Shown here: piece after piece, positions 22,269 to 27,986 of the stretch
Layout: every line of letters begins with the position of its first letter
Position numbering within the stretch: position 1 is the stretch's first letter
IMG/VR virus record: IMGVR_UViG_3300027906_000110
Location: 1 to 27,986 of that record
Length of the DNA stretch: 27,986 bases
DNA from: a virus
Reading direction: 5' to 3' (one strand)
Translations under genes and position numbers: made by a program
The notes under the pieces: generated by a model
Seen by the model: the letters and a program-made list of their open reading frames with translations, nothing else
Databases searched by the model: none
What the model was told of the DNA's origin: nothing

Positions 22269-22628
22269 TTAATCCACTACTTTTTCTGTCCAAGTCGCGC
22301 CTGGGACTAATTGACTATCCCAGGCCATGTAACCAGACGTATAAACTGTTGATTGATCTGATCCAATACCATAGCCAGCCCAGGTAAAATTAGGATATGA
22401 TTTCATAGTTGTCGTACTCGAACTGTAAGAAGTACCACCCTTAATTAAACCACCAAAAAAATTAATAGTGGCGGTCGCATCTGGTCCGGAATAAGTCCCC
22501 TCCCAGACGGCTACTCCGTAAGTCTTGGCTGTAGAAGTCGAAGCCGGGACGGTAAAGCCTTGCATGACTCCAATACCGTGCGTACCTTGTCCGTAGATTG
22601 CTCCGCCAAATCCTAGTCCAGTGTCCAT
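22269..22628 (-). CDS. 119-aa Gly/Thr/Ser-rich virion protein
   Basis: The start ATG shares an A with the TGA of the preceding gene, so it is translationally coupled. The product is rich in Gly, Ser, Thr and aromatic residues (GFGGAIYGQGTHGIGVMQGF, YPNFTWAGYGIGS), with no long charged helices, typical of a beta-rich tail or fibre component. No family recognised. It lies between a predicted minor tail protein and the collar fibres. Confidence 0.55.
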   Translation of the reverse strand: MDTGLGFGGAIYGQGTHGIGVMQGFTVPASTSTAKTYGVAVWEGTYSGPDATATINFFGGLIKGGTSYSSSTTTMKSYPNFTWAGYGIGSDQSTVYTSGYMAWDSQLVPGATWTEKVVD

Positions 22629-23047
22629 CAGTCGAGAGTTATGCGTATCGTATTAGAATTAAATTTGAAGATATCGCCATCGTTTATCGTTTTTGTCGTC
22701 GATGTTGAAAAATCTGATTTTTGCAAATTCTGGAAGGCGCAAAGGTTACCTGATGTTAAAGCATCGTAGATGCCCACCCAGCCCACAATCCCCCAGTCGG
22801 CGCTGGCGGCTGGAAAAGTGATGGCGGAGGTATTATGAGCCTGAGCCACCCCGGCCCCCGTTAGCGTGAAGGCGCAAATTTGTCTGGCGTAGCTTCCCCC
22901 GGACACTTCTGTACCAGGTGAGCCTGCCGCGTCTGCGGGAGTTGCTGTTAATAGACCAACGTACCAGTTTGTGGGTCTTGTGTAACTTGTTGAGCTGAAG
23001 ACATGGTTCATTATTTTGTCTTCGAGGTAGTCTGTAAATCCTGCCAT
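22628..23047 (-). CDS. Phage virion/tail protein of the FTDYLEDKIMNHVF type
   Basis: The 139-aa protein starts MAGFTDYLEDKIMNHVFSST and continues RPTNWYVGLLTATP. This start and the all-beta remainder (ITFPAASADWGIVGWVGIYD, KTINDGDIFKFNSNTIRITL) are the signature of a small structural family (Gp80-like) found in many tailed phages, often next to tail genes. The function in the virion is unknown. Located between the head-tail adaptor and fibre genes. Confidence 0.75.
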   Translation of the reverse strand: MAGFTDYLEDKIMNHVFSSTSYTRPTNWYVGLLTATPADAAGSPGTEVSGGSYARQICAFTLTGAGVAQAHNTSAITFPAASADWGIVGWVGIYDALTSGNLCAFQNLQKSDFSTSTTKTINDGDIFKFNSNTIRITLD

Positions 23048-23053
23048 GATGTT

Positions 23054-23668
23054 TTATCCGAAAGATTGAAAGGCAATGGACGGTGTCGATCCACTGAAGG
23101 ACGCCTTCTCATCGCTGGTTATTATTTGGTCGATTATTTGCTGGTATCTTCCAGCCCATGCTGTCACCCTCTCATCATGCCCGAGATAAACTGGGCTTTG
23201 CATTAAAACGCCATAGATGTACGCGTCTGGGTGATTCTCTAAAATGAAGTTAGTATCGAATTCCGCGAGAGGCTTTACCTTTTGGTAATAAAGAATCTCG
23301 AGAGTGTACTCACCAGAAGGAACAGGAGCCACTTCTATAACATTCTGAATGATAGTATAGAAGAGTGGTTTCCCGTCTGAATCCTCGGCACGGTAGTTGT
23401 CAAGGTTCTGGGGATTCCTATATTCCAGGGGAGTCACCGGCGACGTGACTAGCTCAATGTTACGCATCCCCAGGAAGTCATCCGGGAGCTTAACATACTG
23501 ACTAGACAACGGTGCTTGTGTCCTGATAGACATCTCACGCACCCGGAGAGTCCTGTTAAACTCTGCCTCGGCCAGGACGATCCAGTCCTTTATAATTGCC
23601 GTCAGGTCTGAACGATTTAAGTAGTCTGCGACTACCGCCTCTAACTCGCTTGTGGTACTTAGTGCCAA
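23054..23668 (-). CDS. Head-tail adaptor (connector) protein
   Basis: The 204-aa protein shows the pattern of podovirus adaptors such as T7 gp11 / P22 gp4-like proteins: an N-terminal helix bundle (LEAVVADYLNRSDLTAIIKD, WIVLAEAEFNRTLRVREM), then a strand-rich middle (YVKLPDDFLGMRNIEL, LFYTIIQNVIEVAPVPSGEY, LEILYYQKVKPL), and a C-terminal LENHPDAYIYGVLMQSPVYL helix. It would form a ring under the portal connecting to the tail tube. It overlaps the glycosyltransferase-like gene by 10 bases. Confidence 0.78.
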   Translation of the reverse strand: MALSTTSELEAVVADYLNRSDLTAIIKDWIVLAEAEFNRTLRVREMSIRTQAPLSSQYVKLPDDFLGMRNIELVTSPVTPLEYRNPQNLDNYRAEDSDGKPLFYTIIQNVIEVAPVPSGEYTLEILYYQKVKPLAEFDTNFILENHPDAYIYGVLMQSPVYLGHDERVTAWAGRYQQIIDQIITSDEKASFSGSTPSIAFQSFG

Positions 23669-24315
23669 ACTTCCCCGTGGTGTAGTGATGTGATTTCTTT
23701 TGACAACTCGTGGTCAATGACGCACGGTATTTCTTTCTTTTTGCAGGCTTCCCAGAAGTGTATATGGTCCTCCGTAAAAGCTGGCGTGTCCTCTACCTGG
23801 TCATGTCTAAAGTATGGTAGTTCCAGGACATCAAATATTGGTATACAAAAAAGGACCATCCCAATTGAGACGCCGTCCACTTCCTCAGTTTCTGGACCTA
23901 CCGGGTCTGGCTTTACATCCCCCCCAGTTCGGTAAGCTGAGTATTCTCCAGTAATAAAGTCCCGGAGATAGTTGATACCAACAGCTCCCCTGCCTCGTTG
24001 CAGGAGTCTATGTATTGAGTCCGCCGGGAACGTCAGTTCCGGGCTTACCATTAAAATATGTGTGGCTCCCCAGGCCATAGCGTCCCCGATCAATCTGTGA
24101 CGCACTTCCGGCATTACAGGGCCGGACTTTGAGATGACGGTGATATCGTGAGGGCCGTCTTTATAATCTGAACCCTGGAAGTGGATCACCATGTTCGATA
24201 ATGCTCCAGCAAATTTAGCTGGCCAAAAACCAGTATGGCTAGGTACGCAAACAGCTACCCTTAGAGCCTTCCCGGCCAGGTCCTCCACGCCTTGTTCGCT
24301 GGGTCGTTCGCCCAT
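23659..24315 (-). CDS. GT-A-fold glycosyltransferase-like protein with degenerate DxD
   Basis: I start at ATG 24315, which has AAGGA upstream; an earlier GTG at 24339 lies deeper in the preceding gene. The protein (218 aa) has a Rossmann-like start (LRVAVCVPSHTGFW), then MPEVRHRLIGDAMAWGATHI, then LMVSPELTFPADSIHRLL, where related phage proteins have a metal-binding DxD (LWLDSDM type). A conserved late ED (TEDHIHFWEACKKKEIPC) and a final SLHHGEVWH fit the GT-A family. The first Asp is Ser and the second Glu, so catalysis is uncertain. Placement between capsid and adaptor genes suggests it modifies or is part of the virion. Confidence 0.65.
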   Translation of the reverse strand: MGERPSEQGVEDLAGKALRVAVCVPSHTGFWPAKFAGALSNMVIHFQGSDYKDGPHDITVISKSGPVMPEVRHRLIGDAMAWGATHILMVSPELTFPADSIHRLLQRGRGAVGINYLRDFITGEYSAYRTGGDVKPDPVGPETEEVDGVSIGMVLFCIPIFDVLELPYFRHDQVEDTPAFTEDHIHFWEACKKKEIPCVIDHELSKEITSLHHGEVWH

Positions 24316-24560
24316 TTTTTCCAATCCTTTTTGTCCCACTTCTCTCTCAGAGCTTGATCGTGTACGAATTTGGGAACGTAGGCCGCGTGTCTGAATTCCT
24401 TCGACGGCTGTAGTTCCGACATATCCTTCGCGAGCTTTATGAGAGGCTCTACGTCTTCTCTCTCCTCAATTGCAAACGTATTCTCATGCTGGTCGTAGTG
24501 GAAGATTTCTTGCCTCCTCTGCGACCAGTCAAGAAGCCGTTTTCTACTCGGCGATTGCAT
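24261..24560 (-). CDS. 99-aa hypothetical protein after the capsid gene
   Basis: The start lies 3 bases after the capsid gene stop. The product is charged and mostly helical (MQSPSRKRLLDWSQRRQEIF; AKDMSELQPSKEFRHAAYVP; KKDWKKWANDPANKAWRTWP), with a Trp-rich C terminus. Equivalent small proteins are found in the same place in related phages; function unknown. It overlaps the glycosyltransferase-like gene. Confidence 0.6.
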   Translation of the reverse strand: MQSPSRKRLLDWSQRRQEIFHYDQHENTFAIEEREDVEPLIKLAKDMSELQPSKEFRHAAYVPKFVHDQALREKWDKKDWKKWANDPANKAWRTWPGRL

Positions 24561-24563
24561 TTA

Positions 24564-25749
24564 CTAGCTTGTAGTCAGGTCCGCAACCTTGGCCGCTGAA
24601 GCTTCCGCTTTGGCGATCAAAGTGGCTTCGCACAAAAGAATTTTCTTCAAAGCGTCGCCTGTCTTGGCTACGTCTTCAGCTTTGAAGTCACGGAAGTATG
24701 CTACTGACCAGTACTCTGGATCAAGAACAAACGCCGTGCGGTCTCTTGAGAAGCGATTAACGGTTACACGCATATCCCCAAAGTCACTTGCATACAGACT
24801 CGCGGACGCTTGGATGCTCTCCGCGTCGATATTCTGACGTGCGGTCGAGCGGCCTGCGAATCCGCTAAAAGTTTGCTTGTTGTGTGGGCCAAGCATGATA
24901 ACGCTCGGGTCAGAACCAGCGGTGAAAGCGGCTTGAATTTGTGCCTTCAACAAGGTTTCTGTAAACGCGCGTTGCGTACCGTCTGTTACGGCTGAACCAG
25001 AGGAGTATGCCGCTGTAGCGCCGGAACCACCGTGTGATTTGTTTGACACGATCCATGACTCCAGGCCGCCCATGTAACGAGCCGCGGAAGCTGAACCAAC
25101 TGTTCGCTCCTTTTTGCCTGTCAATGAGGTTTCTAGATCACGCTTAATTTCCTTACTCAGCTTTGCAAATTGGTAACTCATTTCTGAGTCCCGGCCCGCG
25201 TGGTTGCCAGCTTGCTGACTCCCGGAAACAATAGCAGTCTTCCGTAGAATCTGGGTGTAGTTCCCAAGACGCACGGTCGGTGTCACTGCCGCGTAAGCAA
25301 ATTCATCTCCTTCGATCTGTGCATTTGTGGCCGACGCACTTGCTAACGAATCACTCTGCCACTCCACGAGTGTGTTCTTTGCTTTACTTCTCCCAATCAT
25401 AGACATGAAAGGCACGTCAGATGGGGAAATGTTATCAGTGTTGTTCTTTACGCTGGCTCTTTATCCTGCGTTTCTATACGTTTCCGTATAGCTCAGACTA
25501 TATCATCACCGTTAGGTGTCGGACGCTCGTGCGGAAATTATCGATTGCGTTTCTCATTCCGTAGTCGTTGAACCTTCCAGCTACTCTTATTCGCTTCACT
25601 GGCTTGGATGCTGATTGTCTTCGGCTTAACCCGGTCAGATATCCCAGCAATTCATCCGATTTCGATCCAAACATTCAGATCGTATTTGCGAGGTCCTCGC
25701 GTGTTCCAATACTCTGATAGGATTGGAACGTGTTGGCTACAATTGCCAT
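24564..25749 (-). CDS. Major capsid protein (SU10-type, HK97 fold), split by a group I intron
   Basis: Two exons: 25749-25677 (73 nt) and 25435-24564 (872 nt). Joined they give 945 nt, a 314-aa protein and a stop. Exon 1 starts at ATG 25749 with AAGGAG and encodes an N terminus typical of SU10-type (DUF5309) capsid proteins; the splice junction lies inside the Tyr codon of REDLANTIYNISPSDVPF. Without splicing, exon 1 hits TGA one base past the junction, giving 24 residues, and exon 2 has only a GTG at 25415 that would lose 31 residues. Exon 2 continues SMIGRSKAKNTLVEWQSDSL and the GNYTQILRKTAIVSGSQQA segment of the family. It lies downstream of scaffold and portal in the standard head gene order. 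Confidence 0.9.
25436..25676 (-). ncRNA. Group I self-splicing intron in the capsid gene (241 nt, no ORF)
   Basis: P1: exon CGAUCU (25682-25677) pairs with GGAUCG (25668-25663), a U.G pair at the 5' splice site. P10: AAUGUU (25675-25670) pairs with AACAUU in exon 2 (25433-25428). P3: UCGGAUG (25659-25653) with CGUCCGA (25525-25519). P4: UGCUG (25649-25645) with CAGCA (25613-25609). P6: CCAG (25602-25599) with CUGG (25580-25577). P7: GACUA (25566-25562), in the typical UUCAACGACUA context, with UAGUC (25500-25496). P8: CACC/GGUG (25518-25515, 25510-25507). P9: CUAUACG/CGUAUAG with a GAAA loop (25491-25474). The intron ends in the required G (25436). A further CGGAA/UUCCG pairing between P7 and P3' resembles the P7.1/7.2 of the IA subgroup. 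No homing endonuclease frame is present. Confidence 0.9.
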
Positions 25750-25765
25750 AGTTACTCCTTATTAA

Positions 25766-26734
25766 TTATTTTTGACGAAACATATTATAAAAAACGGCGG
25801 CGGCGTCATCGACACTGCCACTCTTTTTTAACCTTGCCGAAGCCTTTGCCTGGCGACTACCACTGGGGTTTACTGATGATGATCCGCCCTTCATGCTACC
25901 CTTAGCGACAGGCCGTAAGCCTTTCCGTTTCTCTTGCAATTGATCATAGAGGGCCGCTTTACGCATTGTCGCGACCGCGCGGGAATCGTAAGAATTTGCT
26001 AATTCTTCAGCGGTGAATCCCACCCTAGTTCCATAGTCCATTATCAATTGCTTTTCACGGTCCGCGGTTTCCGCGTCGCCCCACTCCGGGACCAGCTCTA
26101 ACAGAGCCGCCCTTTGCTGGTCTACATACTTTGCGAGTTGTGCGTTGTTCTCTGCTTCCTCCTGGGAACGCAACTTCAATAGCTGTTGCTCTCTCATTTG
26201 GTTTTGCATTTGCTCCTCACGCAAAGCATCGCGTTCTAACATGAATTGCATTGGGTCTTCATTCTTTAAACTTTGCCAGTAATTTGCGTCACGCTCTGGC
26301 TGTTGAGGTTGAGAATTTCGAGCGGCTTCGAGAATTTCAATCGCTTGTGATCGAACTTGTCTCGCTTCCGAAAGTTCCTGCTCAAACCCGCGCTTTTGTT
26401 CTGCCAGGGCCTGAGATTTCTTTGTAAAACTTGCCTGCCTGCTATAGCCGGAGATCAACTCATCCAGTGGAACGTCTAGTTCTTCACCATCTGCTCGCAC
26501 CTTATACATAGGTGTTTCGCTAGATTCGCTTTCAGCATCCTGAGCAAGTTCTAACTCTTCGTACTCTTCCTCTGAGTCCTCTTCGGACTCCCGGTCTTCA
26601 CTTTGGTTATCTTCGTCAGGCTCTTCACCTTCTAAGGCCAACTCGTTAGACCATGCGTTCGCCGCTTCCTCCAGGTCAGACCCCCTATGGGATATATTGC
26701 CCTGGATTTCTTCAACGACTGCTTCTTCTGCCAT
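25766..26734 (-). CDS. Capsid scaffolding protein
   Basis: The 322-aa protein is very acidic in its first 75 residues (EEPDEDNQSEDRESEEDSEE) and then contains YKVRADGEELDVPLDELISG followed by YSRQASFTKKSQALAEQKR, the phage scaffold motif. A long Glu/Gln/Arg coiled coil and a basic, helical C terminus (KASARLKKSGSVDDAAAVFY) follow, as in P22-type scaffolds that bind coat protein by a basic C-terminal helix. It sits directly before the capsid gene and after the portal. It guides procapsid assembly and then leaves or is degraded. It starts at ATG 26734 with GGAAAG. Confidence 0.85.
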   Translation of the reverse strand: MAEEAVVEEIQGNISHRGSDLEEAANAWSNELALEGEEPDEDNQSEDRESEEDSEEEYEELELAQDAESESSETPMYKVRADGEELDVPLDELISGYSRQASFTKKSQALAEQKRGFEQELSEARQVRSQAIEILEAARNSQPQQPERDANYWQSLKNEDPMQFMLERDALREEQMQNQMREQQLLKLRSQEEAENNAQLAKYVDQQRAALLELVPEWGDAETADREKQLIMDYGTRVGFTAEELANSYDSRAVATMRKAALYDQLQEKRKGLRPVAKGSMKGGSSSVNPSGSRQAKASARLKKSGSVDDAAAVFYNMFRQK

Positions 26735-26752
26735 AATTTTTCTTTCCGGGTG

Positions 26753-26767
26753 TTCGCTGTCAGCGAA
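26753..26767. repeat. 15-bp perfect palindrome between scaffold and 89-aa genes
   Basis: TTCGCTG and CAGCGAA flank a single central base in the 35-base gap upstream of the scaffold start. As RNA it would form a small hairpin after losing the central pairs. It could be a protein-binding site, RNA processing site, or weak attenuator. Confidence 0.35.
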
Positions 26768-26769
26768 TC

Positions 26770-27039
26770 CTAATTTTCTCGTTCAGCAAATAATTTGCTG
26801 GTTACAATGGATTCCAACTCAATTTTAATTTCAGTTAGTACCTTCAAAGAGAGATAAAGTTGTTCTCTTTTTTGGGTGTCTGATTCTTGAGATGACATCC
26901 ATTTGGTTATGTAGTTGTCCTCCAGCTTGTCAAATATTTCGATAAATACTGGGGATTTTAATACCGCTTCAGCGGCATTTCCTTTGGAGATTTTCTCTTC
27001 TTTCGAGACAATTTCCTCCGATTTCTTCTTTCTAGCCAT
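26770..27039 (-). CDS. 89-aa hypothetical late protein
   Basis: ATG 27039 begins the short charged protein MARKKKSEEIVSKEEKISKG, a helical body (SPVFIEIFDKLEDNYITKWM) and LSLKVLTEIKIELESIVTSK. Mostly helical; possibly a small head-assembly factor. It lies between portal and scaffold in the usual place of small unknown podovirus genes. No family recognised. The upstream 124-base gap contains the 61-bp element and a stem-loop, so this may be the first gene of a separately promoted head transcript. Confidence 0.6.
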   Translation of the reverse strand: MARKKKSEEIVSKEEKISKGNAAEAVLKSPVFIEIFDKLEDNYITKWMSSQESDTQKREQLYLSLKVLTEIKIELESIVTSKLFAEREN

Positions 27040-27065
27040 TTTTAAAAAATACCTTTAAATGTGCT

Positions 27066-27091
27066 TAAAACGCCCCCTATTGAAAGGGAGC
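27066..27091 (-). terminator. Possible weak terminator or attenuator after the portal gene
   Basis: On the minus strand GCTCCC (27091-27086) pairs with GGGGGC (27077-27072) around an 8-nt loop and is followed by GTTTTAAG. The stem has six pairs with one G.U and the T-run is only four long, so it would be a weak terminator of portal-side transcription or an attenuator just before the 89-aa gene. Confidence 0.4.
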
Positions 27092-27096
27092 ATTTA

Positions 27097-27157
27097 TGTA
27101 TACAAGTGGATTCGCCTGTATACAATATTGTCATTTCCCATAATACCAACGGTTTGC
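27097..27157 (+). promoter_or_regulatory. 61-bp conserved element, right copy (reads rightward)
   Basis: It has the same gapless arrangement as 496-556: TGTATACAA, 11 bases, TGTATACAATATTGT, 2, TTTCC, 9, AACGGTTTGC, here on the plus strand, i.e. against the direction of the flanking late genes. Because TTGTATACA is palindromic, the minus strand also offers a TTGTAT/TATACA pair 17 bp apart leading toward the 89-aa gene, so it might drive head genes too. It occupies the gap between portal and the 89-aa gene. Confidence 0.6.
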
Positions 27158-27163
27158 AGGCGC

Positions 27164-27986
27164 CTAGTTTGGCATCGGCATTTGCGGTGGCTGTTGCATA
27201 TTTTTCGGCTCCATCTCCTCAGAAGTCACCTGGGGGAGACCTGGTTGAGGTGCCTGATTTTGTGCTTGAGCTGTCGCTCGAATTTGTTCGCGTTCCCTTT
27301 CGATCATGCCCTTAATTTCTGTCGTGTCGATCATCGTCTGATATTTATTTTCCATTTCCTTCTTTTTCAGTTCGATATCCGACTCGAGTTTGTCTCTCTG
27401 GAGATCATCCTCGCGCAACATTTTTTCGTTGGCTTGCTCGTGTTTTAATTTATCCAGCTCGATATCAGCTCTAATTTTGTCGGCTTGCGCGGTGGCAAAA
27501 ATTTCGTCTGGGGACGGTTCGGGCGGTGGTTTTTTCGGAGCCTTATATGTTGCCGGGTCAGTCCAAAAAGACTGGACGTCTTTAAAGCCACTCAGCTCTG
27601 TCATCTTTTTTAGAGTGTTATGGTATTGCTGGTAAGTGACTAAAGGATTCTCCGGGCCTTGTTCCTGTAATATTTTCTCCTGCTTCGCGGCTAGACCGGC
27701 GAGCATACCCATACGCTCCTCGTTAGTGCCGAGACCAAGCGCAACATTGATAGAGACATCCATTCCGGCGTCCCATACCCTCGGGTCGATCGGGACCCAT
27801 TCGTTCCGTAGCCTGACAGTCCTGGCTTTTTCCTGGTGAGTTACCAGGAGCTTTAATATCTTCTTGAAGAGCGGCTTCATTGCGGTCTCCGCGAATGTCC
27901 GGCAGAGTAACTCAATCTGAGCCTGTGACGCTTGCGCCGCCAGGGAGACTGCCGCTTTCGCTGTACTTTGAAGGGCCGAAGGATCT
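27164..27986 (-). CDS. Portal protein, C-terminal part (cut by window edge)
   Basis: The frame is open to the right edge; 273 residues are visible. Motifs include QAQIELLCRTFAETAMKPLF, the segment TVRLRNEWVPIDPRVWDAGM followed by DVSINVALGLGTNEERMGML, and AGLAAKQEKILQEQG, which I recognise from P22-like podovirus portal proteins. A coiled-coil C terminus (KHEQANEKMLREDDLQRDKL) and Pro/Gln-rich tail follow. The portal forms the dodecameric ring through which DNA is packaged and ejected. The large terminase gene should lie further right. Confidence 0.82.
   Translation of the reverse strand, partial: DPSALQSTAKAAVSLAAQASQAQIELLCRTFAETAMKPLFKKILKLLVTHQEKARTVRLRNEWVPIDPRVWDAGMDVSINVALGLGTNEERMGMLAGLAAKQEKILQEQGPENPLVTYQQYHNTLKKMTELSGFKDVQSFWTDPATYKAPKKPPPEPSPDEIFATAQADKIRADIELDKLKHEQANEKMLREDDLQRDKLESDIELKKKEMENKYQTMIDTTEIKGMIEREREQIRATAQAQNQAPQPGLPQVTSEEMEPKNMQQPPQMPMPN

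Noticed and set aside
23659-24339. Glycosyltransferase-like gene starting at GTG 24339
   Set aside because: ATG 24315 has AAGGA at fitting distance and shortens the overlap with the previous gene.
24564-25415. Capsid gene starting at GTG 25415 (283 aa)
   Set aside because: It would drop the conserved N terminus and has no ribosome binding site; the intron model restores it exactly.

Overview
The window is phage DNA from end to end: a temperate, podovirus-like tailed phage with no clear bacterial gene. Lysogeny is indicated by a CI-like repressor and a tyrosine integrase lying beside a 42-base copy of the 5' half of a tRNA-Phe gene. That tRNA fragment looks alphaproteobacterial. Together with the gene types (SU10-type major capsid protein, several large predicted ejection proteins, tail-collar proteins, 2-oxoglutarate oxygenases) it suggests a marine or other aquatic alphaproteobacterial host. 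The host assignment is an inference. Both ends of the window are cut inside phage genes, a YqaJ-type exonuclease on the left and the portal on the right, so this is a piece of a longer, probably circularising, genome.

Layout. (1) 1-2577, minus strand: early recombination/regulation operon reading leftward with an HTH protein, a small coiled-coil protein, a zinc-binding protein, RusA, a 58-aa protein, a PD-(D/E)XK-like protein, a basic 48-aa protein and the exonuclease. (2) 2578-2938: divergent control region with a near-consensus leftward promoter and three families of short direct repeats. (3) 2939-4857, plus strand: repressor, unknown 108-aa protein, integrase. (4) 4858-5078: attP, with six arm-type repeats around a tRNA-Phe half that is itself enclosed by an inverted repeat. 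(5) 5079-27986, minus strand: the late operon reading leftward from the right edge through portal, scaffold, capsid, adaptor, tail-collar/fibre genes, two oxygenases, a lysis cassette, the tail stabilisation protein and five large predicted ejection proteins.

Main discovery: the major capsid gene is split by a compact 241-nt ORF-less group I intron (25436-25676, minus strand). P1 with the U.G pair at the 5' splice site, P10, P3, P4, P6, P7, P8 and a GAAA-capped P9 can all be drawn from the sequence. Removing it restores one 314-aa SU10-type capsid protein. A naive ORF call loses the first 31 residues of this protein.

Second discovery: a 61-bp regulatory-looking element occurs twice in opposite orientations, upstream of the 48-aa and exonuclease genes and between the portal and head genes. 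The two copies are identical at 47 of 61 positions with no gaps.
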